This document shows positions 12,910 through 22,822 of a DNA stretch of 32,694 bases, piece by piece. Below the pieces are notes generated by a model. That model was not told where the DNA came from, ran no database searches, and saw nothing but the letters and a program-made list of their open reading frames with translations. A program made the translations under genes and the position numbers. Every line of letters starts with the position of its first letter. The stretch's first letter is position 1. Source of the DNA: CBDUQN01 sp965369375 (GTDB lineage: Bacteria; Krumholzibacteriota; Krumholzibacteriia; Krumholzibacteriales; Krumholzibacteriaceae); contig CBDUQN010000027.1 in assembly GCA_965369375.1 (NCBI GenBank), forward strand, positions 1 through 32,694, read 5' to 3'.

Positions 12910-15405
12910 ATGACTTTCATGAGACCACGTGCTCCTTGCCGCACAATTTGCACCCTGCTGTTTATCCTTTCAACTGTGCCGGCGTTTTCTCCCCTGAATG
13001 CCGATGATCGATCGGACATACTCAAGGACAAGTTACCGCAAGGCCAGAAGGTTCTCACACTCGACGGCCGCTTCGTGCACAACATCGGGAACCTTCAGAT
13101 GAATATCAATAACTGGGGATTCGTCGGTTCGATGCCTAAGAGCCGGCATCCCATGTCGGAATCGCCCTCCGCCCAGTGGCCCGCCGGCTCCGGAGTCGAG
13201 TACCTCTTCGCCGCCGGTCTCTGGGTCGGCGCTTCCTTTAACGGAATACCGGTAGTTTCGACCGGCTACCCGGAAACCGAATTCTACCCGCCGCAGGATC
13301 CGAAGGATACCATATACCGGAGTTTCGAGGGCGACAAAGGCGGTACCCGCTATCCGAGGAAAGCGGATGACGACGACGATGGTCGTGTGGATGAGGATTG
13401 GCTGAACGGTTACGACGATGATAATGATGGACTCATAGACGAAGACTTCGCAGGCATCGGCAAGCAGATGTTTTCCTGCTGGTACACCGACGACCAGCCC
13501 GTCTCATCGCAGCTCTGGCCCGAACACACGCCGATGAACCTCTTCGTACGGCAGGAATCCTATCAGTGGGGTGAGGAGGGATACAACAACTTCATCGCCG
13601 TCCATTACGAGATCGAGAACACGGGGTATAACTTTTTGGCGGGTGTGTACGTGGGTATCTACGCGGACGTCGATGCAGGTCCCGTAGAGTACGGCAGCTA
13701 CCACCGCGACGACCAGGTCGGCCTCTGGGAAGGTGAATACTGCGCCCCCTGGGGTGACGGGCAAAAGCCGATCAGAATGACAATCGCATACGTATACGAT
13801 AACGACGGTGACAATGGCAGAACGCTCGGGTACTTCGGGATAATGGTGCTCGGGTACAATACGCACGGGTACGGTCCTTCGCGCCCGCCCTCCACGGGGA
13901 TCCGCACATTCAAGACCTTTTGCAGTTTGCTATCGTTCGAGAGCGGCGGCGAACCGACGAATGACTACGAACGTTACGAGGCCCTCTCCTCGGGGGAAAA
14001 GGATCCCAACAGCGACGCAGAGAACGACTACAAGATACTCGTCTCGGTGGGACCATCCACGCTCGTGCCCGGCTATACGATCTCATTCGACATCGCCTAT
14101 GTATGCGGAAACGGGCTCGAGGAAATGATCAAGAACGCCGCGCAGGCAAAAATGGTGTATGACGGGACGTGGTATAACGCCGATAAGGACTATGATACAG
14201 GCATAATCGGCAGGGAGACCCCGGTCCTCGGTCCGCTCAAAGAGTATGATCCCGATGGCTGTGACGGCCTCGAGGAAAAGATAAGCATCGCAAAAGCCGA
14301 GACGCTCTGGGCGAATCTAGACTGCGGCGAGGAACAGTGGATGATGCGCAACCACACCTGTTACAAGGATCCTCACATACCTCAGAATGCATATCAGACA
14401 GGCGTTAATGGAGCGGAGCACCACATTTTCTGGATAACCCAATCGGCGCCTCCCCCGCCACGGTTCCGGGTGGTTCCGGGAGACCATCAGGTCACATTGT
14501 TCTGGGACAATCTCAGCGAAGTGGTCCCCGATATGCTCACGAGAAAATTCGACTTCGAGGGATTCCAGATCTGGAGGGCCGAAAACTGGCACCGGCCGCT
14601 CGGCACGAGCATCCTCAGCGGGCCGAGCGCCGATCTCTGGTACCTGCTTCAGGCGCGTGATATCGTCAACGGCGTTGCGCCCGACATAGAATTCAGAATG
14701 CCTGTTTCTCAGGGCGGATGGCAGTATGATCCCCTCCAAAAGCTCGAGTACCGGGAACATTATCTGAGATTATTCGAGGAGAGCCTCTGGTATTCCCCGC
14801 TCAACACGGTACCGTGCCCGGTGGGCCTGAGCGAGGAGGTTTGCGACACGCTCGAAGCGCTTGCCAGACACAACCTCGGCATCGATGGTGGGAAACAGTA
14901 CTACAAGTTCGTCGACCGGGAGGCGAAAAACGGGCTCCCCTATTTCTATTCCGTTATAGCTTACGATCACGTGCTGGATGGGGACACGCCGGTAAGACCG
15001 GGTATATTCACCACGCCGGCATCCAATTTTGTGTACGCGGTTCCACTGTCGAGAGCACAATCCTCTGAAACGTACGACGATAAAGAGGTTTATGTCGTGC
15101 CGAATCCGGCGACAGCGGAAAATATGGATCCATGGAGAATGGACCCCAACAACGCCGATCCTTCGGGGATAAAAATAGAATTTCGCAACCTCCCGATGTG
15201 CTATAATACAGTTAGAATATCTACGATTTCCGGCGATCTCGTCGAGGTGCTCTACCACGACGGGAGAGGCGGGAATGGAACGCTCCCGTGGAACCTCATC
15301 TCGCGAAACGGTCAGGATGTTACGAGCGGGGTGTATCTGTTCAGCGTGGAGCCGCAGGACGGCAAATTTTCCAGAACGGTTGGAAAATTCGTCGTGATTC
15401 GATAG
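12910..15405 (+). CDS. large secreted protein with FN3-like and FlgD/T9SS-like C-terminal domain
   Basis: This 831-residue protein has an N-terminal signal (hydrophobic core about residues 12-28). ATG 12919, three codons in, could also be the start. Around residues 152-182 two Asp-rich loops (DDDDDGRVDEDW, DDDNDGLIDEDF) resemble calcium-binding thrombospondin-3/EF-hand-like elements. Near residue 510 a PPPPRFRVVPGDHQVTLFWD segment starts a fibronectin-III-like region. The last 90 residues (VYVVPNPATAEN to GVYLFSVEPQDGKFSRTVGKFVVIR) have the fold signature of FlgD-Ig/type IX sorting domains. It is probably exported to the cell surface. The function is unknown. The next gene follows by 23 bases and also encodes an envelope protein, so the two probably form a pair. 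Confidence 0.8.
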   Translation: MTFMRPRAPCRTICTLLFILSTVPAFSPLNADDRSDILKDKLPQGQKVLTLDGRFVHNIGNLQMNINNWGFVGSMPKSRHPMSESPSAQWPAGSGVEYLFAAGLWVGASFNGIPVVSTGYPETEFYPPQDPKDTIYRSFEGDKGGTRYPRKADDDDDGRVDEDWLNGYDDDNDGLIDEDFAGIGKQMFSCWYTDDQPVSSQLWPEHTPMNLFVRQESYQWGEEGYNNFIAVHYEIENTGYNFLAGVYVGIYADVDAGPVEYGSYHRDDQVGLWEGEYCAPWGDGQKPIRMTIAYVYDNDGDNGRTLGYFGIMVLGYNTHGYGPSRPPSTGIRTFKTFCSLLSFESGGEPTNDYERYEALSSGEKDPNSDAENDYKILVSVGPSTLVPGYTISFDIAYVCGNGLEEMIKNAAQAKMVYDGTWYNADKDYDTGIIGRETPVLGPLKEYDPDGCDGLEEKISIAKAETLWANLDCGEEQWMMRNHTCYKDPHIPQNAYQTGVNGAEHHIFWITQSAPPPPRFRVVPGDHQVTLFWDNLSEVVPDMLTRKFDFEGFQIWRAENWHRPLGTSILSGPSADLWYLLQARDIVNGVAPDIEFRMPVSQGGWQYDPLQKLEYREHYLRLFEESLWYSPLNTVPCPVGLSEEVCDTLEALARHNLGIDGGKQYYKFVDREAKNGLPYFYSVIAYDHVLDGDTPVRPGIFTTPASNFVYAVPLSRAQSSETYDDKEVYVVPNPATAENMDPWRMDPNNADPSGIKIEFRNLPMCYNTVRISTISGDLVEVLYHDGRGGNGTLPWNLISRNGQDVTSGVYLFSVEPQDGKFSRTVGKFVVIR

Positions 15406-15428
15406 CGGAAGCCGGGACAGGGACAGGA

Positions 15429-17663
15429 ATGATCATGATACGATCGATATTCGTATACATTCTCGTTGCATCCGTGCTGAGCGTCCTGTTGCTGCTTGCA
15501 TGCAGTGAAGAACCGTACATCGGCTCATACAAGACAAACCAGGCGCCCACGGTGAGGCTCACCAACGGACCCGCCGAAGGTGAAGAGACCGAGTACCGCG
15601 TCCGTTTCTTCTGGGTGGGGTACGATCCCGACGGCACCGTGACGCACTATGAATATGTTCTTGCGGACGGAGATCCGATCGGATTCGATCCCGCGGATAC
15701 GAGCGGCGCGGACAAGTGGAAACGCTTGAATGGCGCTGAGACCACCTTCGTCGTTACCGCCGATGAATACGACAGCACCGTTGTGATAAACAACAATCTG
15801 TATGCAAAATACGAAAAAACACACACATTCTTCATTCGTGCAGTTGACGATCGTGGAAAGTGCTCTGAACCGGCGTACCGATCATTCACCGCATGGACGC
15901 TGGCGCCGTATGTACGAATCACGAGGCCTGAAAACCCCAATCCAATGGCGGGGCAGATACTCAATCCAATCGTGCATTTCGGCTGGGAGGGCACCGATCC
16001 GATAGACGCCCCATGGAATACCCAGGACGTCGACTCCATCCGCTTCATGTGGGGTATCTACCACGAGGACCTCCTCGCGGATATCAATAAAAATCCGGCC
16101 GATTACGAAAACAGATGGTCGCCATGGGTATCGTATGAAGCACCGGGGGACACGGGAAGGGCTACGATTATCGGTGACGATGAGATCCTGAAAATTGGAT
16201 TCTTCTATTATTTCACCGTGCAGGCGATGGATGAGGCCGGAGCGATCTCTTCGATCTTCGACAAACGCTCCAACTTCAGGCATTTCCTCATTCTCAAACC
16301 GACGGGACCGATGCTGACGATAGACGAGTATCATGCCGGATCATTCCGTTTTCTCGGGATAAGCCTGGGCGCTAAAATCATCTACCTGCCCGCCGGTTTT
16401 CCCGTTGACTTCTCGTGGCGGGGTGATGCAAGTAATTACGGCGGTATCATCTCCACCTACCGGTACGGCTGGGACATCTCGGATCTCAGTGAGCCGGATG
16501 AATGGGACGTCATACCTGCGCCACACATTACCAGCGCGCCGACGAGAAGGTATTACTCTGGAGTGCACACCATATACGTCGAAGCAACGGATAATCTCGG
16601 CATCAGGACCCTGGGTTCGGTAGAAATCAATATCGTTCCCCTCACCATGCAGCGTAATCTGCTCTGGGTGGACGATTTCTTCTCCACAGACTTCAACCAG
16701 ACCCAGTATGCATTTCCAACGGAACGGGAGCATGACGAATTCTGGATCGAAATCTGCTCGAGGGCCGCTGGATTCAATCCGGACAGAGACATCTATGATA
16801 CCGCCCTTCACACCTACCTCCCGCCCAGTTTCCGCGATCTGTGGAACTATAAGAACATCGTATGGACATACACTTCGGAAGACCTGGTGAGCAGTTGGCT
16901 CAAGGTTGTGCAGTTTGTCCCGGAAAGCCTCGCCGGCAGAAATACCGAACGGCCCATCAACTACCTGAGAATTTTCCTCAAAATGGGCGGCCACCTGTGG
17001 TCGCTGGGGAAATCCGACAAGGACGGCGCCCTCGCCTCGGTGCTGCTCTACCGGCACTTCAGAATCTTCCCTAACTACCTCAAGTGCGAATCGGCGGGAC
17101 TCCGCACGGGATGTGCGGGAGATACGAGCGGCGTCAACAGCTTTGCCTACCGGGATTACTGCGTCTCCGTTCTCGACAAGGTGAAACCTCCCTTCCGCCT
17201 CGACGAAGATATGCCGCTGCGGCGCGTCGAGTGGGACGCCATGTCATACGCGGTTAAAGACAAAATCGATCCGTACACGATCAGTCATCCCGACCTGCCC
17301 GATACTCTTGCACTTTGGGATAGAGTAACCATGCCCGGGAATTTCTTCGATCCCGTAATCCGCGGCTTCACCTTTCTCGAGGTATATAACCCGGAGTACT
17401 GGATGAGGCGAAGGCACATCAAAAAGCGATCGTGCTTCCATCCGATGTACCGGATGAGGGCGAGAGACACAAAATCGCAGGTCGATCACCAGGTGATCGC
17501 ATTCTGGGTCACGGAGTACGAGGACGTTCGCGCCGATGTTCCCGGCGCGGTAGCCGCGCCGAGCTTCCATTGCGGTTTTCCCCTCTGGTTTTTCAACCGG
17601 GAGCAGGCTGCGCAACTCGCCGATGTGATCTTCGAGGAATGGCAGATCAGCAATCCGGAGTGA
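15429..17663 (+). CDS. large lipoprotein with Ig/FN3-like domains, function unknown
   Basis: I choose ATG 15429, where GGACAGGA precedes the start and the product begins with a lipoprotein signal ending at a Cys (LLLLAC, about residue 25). A longer in-frame start at 15288 would overlap the previous gene. The 744-residue protein then shows repeated beta-sandwich-like segments: APTVRLTNGPAEGEETEYRVRFFWVGYDPDGTV at the N-terminal side, then PYVRITRPENPNPMAGQ, FDWR-type segments and DNLGIRTLGSVEINIVPL. The second half (from LLWVDDFF) resembles a domain often found after such modules in FCB-group secreted proteins; I cannot name it. No sorting domain is seen at the C-terminus, unlike the upstream gene. 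Likely surface-anchored partner of that protein. Confidence 0.72.
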   Translation: MIMIRSIFVYILVASVLSVLLLLACSEEPYIGSYKTNQAPTVRLTNGPAEGEETEYRVRFFWVGYDPDGTVTHYEYVLADGDPIGFDPADTSGADKWKRLNGAETTFVVTADEYDSTVVINNNLYAKYEKTHTFFIRAVDDRGKCSEPAYRSFTAWTLAPYVRITRPENPNPMAGQILNPIVHFGWEGTDPIDAPWNTQDVDSIRFMWGIYHEDLLADINKNPADYENRWSPWVSYEAPGDTGRATIIGDDEILKIGFFYYFTVQAMDEAGAISSIFDKRSNFRHFLILKPTGPMLTIDEYHAGSFRFLGISLGAKIIYLPAGFPVDFSWRGDASNYGGIISTYRYGWDISDLSEPDEWDVIPAPHITSAPTRRYYSGVHTIYVEATDNLGIRTLGSVEINIVPLTMQRNLLWVDDFFSTDFNQTQYAFPTEREHDEFWIEICSRAAGFNPDRDIYDTALHTYLPPSFRDLWNYKNIVWTYTSEDLVSSWLKVVQFVPESLAGRNTERPINYLRIFLKMGGHLWSLGKSDKDGALASVLLYRHFRIFPNYLKCESAGLRTGCAGDTSGVNSFAYRDYCVSVLDKVKPPFRLDEDMPLRRVEWDAMSYAVKDKIDPYTISHPDLPDTLALWDRVTMPGNFFDPVIRGFTFLEVYNPEYWMRRRHIKKRSCFHPMYRMRARDTKSQVDHQVIAFWVTEYEDVRADVPGAVAAPSFHCGFPLWFFNREQAAQLADVIFEEWQISNPE

Positions 17664-17664
17664 T

Positions 17665-17693
17665 GGATCGCCGCTCCGGCGAGATCCGCTTTT
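17665..17693 (+). terminator. possible weak intrinsic terminator
   Basis: GGATCGCCG, loop CTC, then CGGC-GA-GATCC forms a nine-pair stem with a two-base bulge, starting two bases after the stop codon. It is followed by CGCTTTT, a short T-run three bases away. Plausible but weak. Confidence 0.4.
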
Positions 17694-17764
17694 CGCGCAC
17701 GGTAACGCCGCAAAACGTGCAGTCATATTCTCCATGAATTTTATTTACTCGAGGAATCATCTTC

Positions 17765-17794
17765 CTGTCATGATACACAGGTCTATGCTATAGT
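17765..17794 (+). promoter_or_regulatory. promoter of trkH-trkA
   Basis: CTGTCA 17765-17770, an 18-base spacer ending TATGC, and TATAGT 17789-17794 give an extended -10 form (TGC before TATAGT). The ATG follows within about 20 bases of the expected start, so the leader is short. Confidence 0.6.
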
Positions 17795-17820
17795 CCGTTT
17801 AATCAAGAGGACAGGGGGGT

Positions 17821-19344
17821 ATGCGAAACAGGTACGGCACAGTCCATGCGGTTCTCCATTACACCGGACTTATTCTGATCAGTCTCGGTTTTCTCCTGCT
17901 TATCCCGCTCCTCTTCGTTCTCATCGGCAAAGAATTCACCGAAGACCTATCCACCCTCTATGCATTCGCGCTTCCGAGCGCCCTCGCCTTCTCGATCGGA
18001 TTGCTCTTCAAGAGAGTGTTCAACGAAGGCCGCCTCTATACGCTCCGGGCGATGCTCATCTGCAGTCTGTGCTGGATCGCCTGTTCCGCTATAGGGGCCC
18101 TCCCCTACGTCATCGCCGGCGGCGCCGGATACCTCAACGCCTATTTCGAGACGATGAGCGGTTTTACGACAACGGGGATAACTATGTTCTCCGGCCTCGA
18201 TCTCATGCCGAAGAGCATTCTCTTCTGGAGAAGTCTTACGCAGTGGCTCGGCGGGCTCGGCATTCTCGCGCTGTTCCTGCTCATCAGCTATCGCGGCAGC
18301 GTGGCTCACGCCCTCTTCGGCGCCGAGAGCCACAAGATCGAGGTCGAGCGCCCGGCACCCGGCCTCCAGAATACATTGAAGATCCTGTGGGGATTCTACT
18401 GCGGTTTCACGCTCCTGATATTTGTCGGGCTGCTCTTCGCCGGCATGCCTGCGTTCGATTCACTCTGCCACGGCCTGACATCGCTCGCAACGGGGGGATA
18501 CTCGCCGCACGATGCGAGCATCGAGTTCTACCGGCTTACCGGTCATGCGCACTACCGCCTGATCGAATACATCATAATCCTCGGGATGTTATTGGGTGGA
18601 ATCAACTTCCTCGTTCACTTCAGGGTTTTACGCGGAAATGTGAAGGCGCTTTTCGACAATGCAGAGATAAAACTCTGGTGGGGAATAATCGCAACCTGCA
18701 CCCTTGTCATATTGATCGAGCGGTACGCGCGGCTGAACGGGTCCGCCGGATTGCCGCTCGCGAGCGCCGATTTTCTTAAACAACTCGAGGAGAACTTCCG
18801 AATCGTTCTCTTCCAGGTGATATCTATCCTCACGACAACGGGCTTTGCGACACGCGCCATCGGAGGCGCTTTCTTTGGAAACGCCGCGAAACAGATTTTC
18901 CTCGTTCTCATGGTGATCGGGGGATGCGTCGGATCAACGTCCGGAGGAATAAAGGTGCTGCGGGCGTTCATACTGCTCAAGCTCATCAAGCGGGAGCTCT
19001 TTCGTTTGCGAACGCCGCGTCACACGATATCGTCGGTTCTGATCGATGGACGGCAGGTCGGGATGAACGAGATTCAACGAACCGGGGGGCTTCTCTCCGC
19101 CTGGATTATTCTGATCATTATAGGCGGCGTTATTACAGCGCTGCTTTCTCACTATTCGAGTTACAACGCCTTTTCGGGGATGTTCAGCGCCGTCGGGAAC
19201 ATAGGGCCGTGCTATATTCCCGCGGCGGAGATGTCGGAGCTCAATCCAATCATCAAGATAGCCTATATCATCGGAATGCTGGCAGGCCGTCTCGAGATTC
19301 TGCCGGTCCTCATTCTGTTGAATCCGAGAGCATGGAGATACTAA
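17821..19344 (+). CDS. trkH: Trk/Ktr-type potassium channel subunit TrkH
   Basis: This 507-residue protein has the four M1-P-M2 repeats of the TrkH/KtrB family. The four selectivity-filter segments can be seen: TTTGIT (residues 116-121), ATGGYS, TTTGFAT and AVGNIGP, each with the filter glycine. It forms the membrane pore for potassium uptake and needs a cytosolic RCK partner, supplied by the next gene 22 bases downstream. GAGGACAGGGGGG precedes the ATG. Length agrees with TrkH (about 480-510) rather than the shorter KtrB. Confidence 0.95.
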   Translation: MRNRYGTVHAVLHYTGLILISLGFLLLIPLLFVLIGKEFTEDLSTLYAFALPSALAFSIGLLFKRVFNEGRLYTLRAMLICSLCWIACSAIGALPYVIAGGAGYLNAYFETMSGFTTTGITMFSGLDLMPKSILFWRSLTQWLGGLGILALFLLISYRGSVAHALFGAESHKIEVERPAPGLQNTLKILWGFYCGFTLLIFVGLLFAGMPAFDSLCHGLTSLATGGYSPHDASIEFYRLTGHAHYRLIEYIIILGMLLGGINFLVHFRVLRGNVKALFDNAEIKLWWGIIATCTLVILIERYARLNGSAGLPLASADFLKQLEENFRIVLFQVISILTTTGFATRAIGGAFFGNAAKQIFLVLMVIGGCVGSTSGGIKVLRAFILLKLIKRELFRLRTPRHTISSVLIDGRQVGMNEIQRTGGLLSAWIILIIIGGVITALLSHYSSYNAFSGMFSAVGNIGPCYIPAAEMSELNPIIKIAYIIGMLAGRLEILPVLILLNPRAWRY

Positions 19345-19366
19345 AAAGAAAGGAGCTTACAAAGCC

Positions 19367-20044
19367 ATGTACGTAATCATAGCCGGAACCGGAACACTCG
19401 GCAGGGAAATCATGAAGATCCTTCTCGAGCACAAGCACGATGTCGTGGCAATCGATAAAAACCCCGAAGTGTGTGAGTCGCTCTATGCGGAAACCGGCGC
19501 AACGGTAATCAACGGATCCGCGACGAGCATAAGAACCCTCGAACGGGCGGGGGGAGATAAAGCAGATGCCATCATTTGCCTCATGCATCATGCCTCGGAT
19601 AACATAGCCGCGGCGCTTCTCGCGAAGAGCTTCAATATCCCCCTGATCATAGCCCGGCTCATAGATCCGCTCTATGAAGACGCGTACCGGCAGGCGGGTG
19701 TAGACATCATCATCAGGGTTGCGGACCTCCTTATCAATCAGATCCTCATGGAGCTCGAGCGCCCGAAGGTGAGAAAGATGATGACGTTGGCCGGTGGGAA
19801 GGCTGAAGTATACGCGCTCAAGGTTCCGGAATCCGCCTACGTAGTCGGCATGCCGATACGGGAAATAACGAGACAGGATAAATTCCCCGATGAATGCGTC
19901 TTTATGGGAGTTTACAACGACAAAGATGACGAGTTCGCAATAACCCGCGGCGCGCACGTTCTCAAAGAGGGCGATACCGTCTTTCTTCTCTCGAAGAGTC
20001 AGTTCATAAAGGATGCCACCGATTTCTTGATGAAGCTCTCGTGA
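19367..20044 (+). CDS. trkA: short TrkA/KtrA-type potassium uptake regulator
   Basis: This 225-residue protein is one RCK unit: an N-terminal Rossmann domain with GTGTLG (residues 6-11) and the acidic end of strand 2 (VVAIDKN), followed by a TrkA-C domain (about 140-225, KAEVYALKVPESAYVVG). It gates the TrkH pore in response to bound nucleotide. At 225 residues it is the KtrA-like single-unit form, about half the length of E. coli TrkA. AAGGAG lies upstream and the gap to trkH is 22 bases. It ends 83 bases from the convergent asnB-like gene, with no clear terminator between them. Confidence 0.93.
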   Translation: MYVIIAGTGTLGREIMKILLEHKHDVVAIDKNPEVCESLYAETGATVINGSATSIRTLERAGGDKADAIICLMHHASDNIAAALLAKSFNIPLIIARLIDPLYEDAYRQAGVDIIIRVADLLINQILMELERPKVRKMMTLAGGKAEVYALKVPESAYVVGMPIREITRQDKFPDECVFMGVYNDKDDEFAITRGAHVLKEGDTVFLLSKSQFIKDATDFLMKLS

Positions 20045-20127
20045 AACCCCGGATCCCGTGCCGCATGCGTCCGAAGAGGTTCCGATCGCCGCAGGTGACT
20101 CTCCGATCGACACCGATAATTTTCCGT

Positions 20128-22005
20128 TTAATTCAAGCCGTGATGCTCACACCAGATTCCGAGCGAAATGAGCGCCCACAGCGTCCCCTCCCAGGGTCCC
20201 CGGAAATACCCGGGCGGGTTGTGCAGCCAGTCTTCGACACCGGGAAGCGCGCGCCGGACCGCGCTCGAACCGAGAATGCGGCCGCGGAGCGTCTCACCAT
20301 CGCTCTCGAGCAGCTCGGGAAGATTACCGAAGGGAAACGCCCTCTTGCGTCTCGTGACGATCTCGGATGAGAGACGATCGCGGCTCCACCATCGTAATAT
20401 TAGCTTCGTATTCGCTCTGCCCGGCCACCGGCTCACCCTCATCGACGCCGGTAACGACAGGACGAACGCCACGAGATCGCGATCGAGAAAAGGCATGCGC
20501 AGTTCGGCCGACGAATCCATGGCCATCGCATCGGCGAAGGCGAGTATGTTTTCCGAGAGAAACGTATGGAGCATGACCTCCTGCATCCGATCGAGATCGC
20601 CGGCATCGGCGCGACATCGTTCGTATAACCGGTCCACCGTCGCCAAATATCCGTTCTGCAAAACGGTCCGTGATGCGAACAGCGTTTCGAGATCCGCCGG
20701 CGGTAACGGCCGGTGGATGAGATACCTCGCCGCCGCCGGTGTCCGGCTGTGAGGCGCATCGAGGATCGCCCGGCGACGAACGCCGACCGGCTCCGCCCCG
20801 TAGAGGAAACGTTCGAGAATGGCGCCCACACACGCAAGGGGCAGCCGGGCGAGGGAGCGCACGACCGCCAGTCGAAAGCGATCCTGGCTGAGCCGGTAGC
20901 CGCCGAGGACCTCGTCACCGCCGTGTCCGCAGAGAAAAACGGTGGCGTGCTCCCGCGCATTGCGAATGAGGAGCCAGGTTGCGAGCGCCGCTCCATCCCC
21001 CACCGGCTCCGTAAATGAGGCGAATGCCGGCACCATCTGCTCGAGCCGGTCGCCCGGTGTCACTAGCAGATCCATGGCCGTCGAGCAGTGCTCCGGGACA
21101 TGATTTGCAGGTGACAGCCCGGAAGCTGAATTCGTCAGCTGATACGTGAACGCTCGAATCTCCCGTCCCTGCTCGGAAAGAACGGCGTGAATGCTGTTGC
21201 TGTCTATGCCGTCACTGAGCAGCAGCGCTACCGGCACGTCACTCACCAGGCATCGCCGTGCCGCCTGAGCGAACAGCTCATCGAATTTCTCGATCGCATC
21301 CTCGCGCTTTCGTATCTCTGTTCCCGCCTTGAATTGCGGCTTGTACCACTGCTCGACTCGGAGACCCTTCGAATCCGCGACGAGCAGGTGACCGCCGGGC
21401 AGCTTGCGGATCCCGGCACAGACGGAGCGCGGGCTCACGACATAGCGAAGCGTGACATATTCGACGAGCGCGTCCGGGTCCAACTCTCGCGGCACCCAGG
21501 GCGCCTGCATCAGCGCCGGAATGCTCGAAGCGAATGTCAGGGCGGCGTTATCCTGTGTGTAGAAGAGAGGCTTTTCGCCGAAGCGGTCGCGCGCAAGCCA
21601 CAGCCGCCCCCCCACCGTGTCATAGACGGCGAAAGCCCACTGCCCCACGAAACGCTCGAGGGCGCCGGCACCCCAGCGCTCCCACGCGAGGAGCAGGACC
21701 TCGGTATCCGACGTGGAGCGAAGGTGGGCCGGGTCCACACCGAGCTCACGGCGAACTTCACGAAAATTGTAGATCTCGCCGTTGAAGCTGATCAGGTAGC
21801 GGCCGTCGGCGCTGCGCATCGGCTGATGGCCGGCGGGACTCAGATCGAGGATCGCGAGCCGCCTGTTTCCGAGCGTGAGCGGTCCCTCCAGCTCGATCCC
21901 CTCGTCATCGGGGCCTCGGCGCTCGAGAGGTTTCAGCATCGCCCGAACGACCGGACGGTCATCCTCATTTCCCCGCAGGCGAAAGACTCCGGCGATTCCG
22001 CACAT
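20128..22005 (-). CDS. asnB: glutamine-hydrolysing asparagine synthetase-like protein
   Basis: This 625-residue protein begins MCGIAGVF, with Cys2 as the glutaminase nucleophile, and has RRGPDDEG and SFNGEIYNF in the N-terminal Ntn domain (to about 200). The C-terminal synthetase domain carries the PP-loop at 264-269 as SDGIDS, where most members have SGG-hydrophobic-DS. The family makes asparagine from aspartate, ATP and glutamine. Close relatives within surface-polysaccharide clusters amidate sugars or other acids instead. It follows two GT2 genes by seven bases on the same strand, so a role in polysaccharide decoration is at least as likely as housekeeping asparagine supply. Confidence 0.88.
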   Translation of the reverse strand: MCGIAGVFRLRGNEDDRPVVRAMLKPLERRGPDDEGIELEGPLTLGNRRLAILDLSPAGHQPMRSADGRYLISFNGEIYNFREVRRELGVDPAHLRSTSDTEVLLLAWERWGAGALERFVGQWAFAVYDTVGGRLWLARDRFGEKPLFYTQDNAALTFASSIPALMQAPWVPRELDPDALVEYVTLRYVVSPRSVCAGIRKLPGGHLLVADSKGLRVEQWYKPQFKAGTEIRKREDAIEKFDELFAQAARRCLVSDVPVALLLSDGIDSNSIHAVLSEQGREIRAFTYQLTNSASGLSPANHVPEHCSTAMDLLVTPGDRLEQMVPAFASFTEPVGDGAALATWLLIRNAREHATVFLCGHGGDEVLGGYRLSQDRFRLAVVRSLARLPLACVGAILERFLYGAEPVGVRRRAILDAPHSRTPAAARYLIHRPLPPADLETLFASRTVLQNGYLATVDRLYERCRADAGDLDRMQEVMLHTFLSENILAFADAMAMDSSAELRMPFLDRDLVAFVLSLPASMRVSRWPGRANTKLILRWWSRDRLSSEIVTRRKRAFPFGNLPELLESDGETLRGRILGSSAVRRALPGVEDWLHNPPGYFRGPWEGTLWALISLGIWCEHHGLN

Positions 22006-22012
22006 GCCGGTG

Positions 22013-22822
22013 TTACTCCTTTACGATTCCGTACGGCGTTCGCTTCTCGTCACTCGAACCGTACTGCTGTTTGAATTTTTCACTGTGCGGTATCGCATCC
22101 GCGGCGTGAAAGAGATGGTACTGCAGAGCTTCACGCGTGATCGTCTTGACCCTTATACCGCTGTTTACGAACCGCCGCCAGAGGTTGTTGTCTTCGAGAC
22201 CCCGGCCGATGATGCGCTCGTCATAGCCGTTAACCAGATAGAAATCCTCCCTGTGGACGGAGAAATTGGAGCCGAGTATCTGGTACCTGTTCCGTCCAAG
22301 GTTTCTCATGCCGTAGAGCAGCGGAATGTAAAAACCGCTCCAGCGGTCATTCCTTCCTGCATGTTTCCACCAGTACGCGATGCGTTCCACCCGTTTAGAG
22401 CGCACATCATCCACCGTCACCCGCTCGGTAAGCGCCCGATCGAACACGACCCGCCTTCCCGAAAGCACCTGGCGCTTCCGCTTCCGCCGGAAGTGCCGCT
22501 CGAGGAACCGGTGATGGAGCATGCAGTCTCCGTCTATGAACACGAGATAATCGGCCCGCGCCTGCGAGGCCGCCTTGTTGACGATGATCGTCTTTCGGAA
22601 CCCGTTGTCTTCGTGCCATACATGTTGGATCGCGTGCGCAAACCGATCTCTGTAGCGATGAATGATCTCGGCGACAGACGGTCCGGAGCCGTCATCAGCT
22701 GCGATTATCTCGAAATCTTGCAGCGTTTGATTCAGGAGGCTTTCAAAGACTTTCTCGAGGAAATCGTCACGCCGGTAAACGGCGATAATGAGTGACACGG
22801 CCGGCTTCGGTCCGCCCGTCAT
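22013..22822 (-). CDS. GT2 glycosyltransferase with galactosyltransferase-like C-terminal part
   Basis: This 269-residue protein has a GT-A fold start (VSLIIAVYRRDDFLEKVFESL, EIIAADDGSG). The metal-binding motif is in VFIDGDCMLHH. A C-terminal ED region follows (NGYDERIIGRGLEDNNLWRRF) that marks the subgroup with the N-terminal GT2 and C-terminal galactosyltransferase-type segment. It transfers a sugar from a nucleotide donor to a surface glycan; donor and acceptor cannot be read from the sequence. Its ATG overlaps the stop of the upstream glycosyltransferase by four bases (ATGA), so the two are coupled. Confidence 0.88.
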   Translation of the reverse strand: MTGGPKPAVSLIIAVYRRDDFLEKVFESLLNQTLQDFEIIAADDGSGPSVAEIIHRYRDRFAHAIQHVWHEDNGFRKTIIVNKAASQARADYLVFIDGDCMLHHRFLERHFRRKRKRQVLSGRRVVFDRALTERVTVDDVRSKRVERIAYWWKHAGRNDRWSGFYIPLLYGMRNLGRNRYQILGSNFSVHREDFYLVNGYDERIIGRGLEDNNLWRRFVNSGIRVKTITREALQYHLFHAADAIPHSEKFKQQYGSSDEKRTPYGIVKE

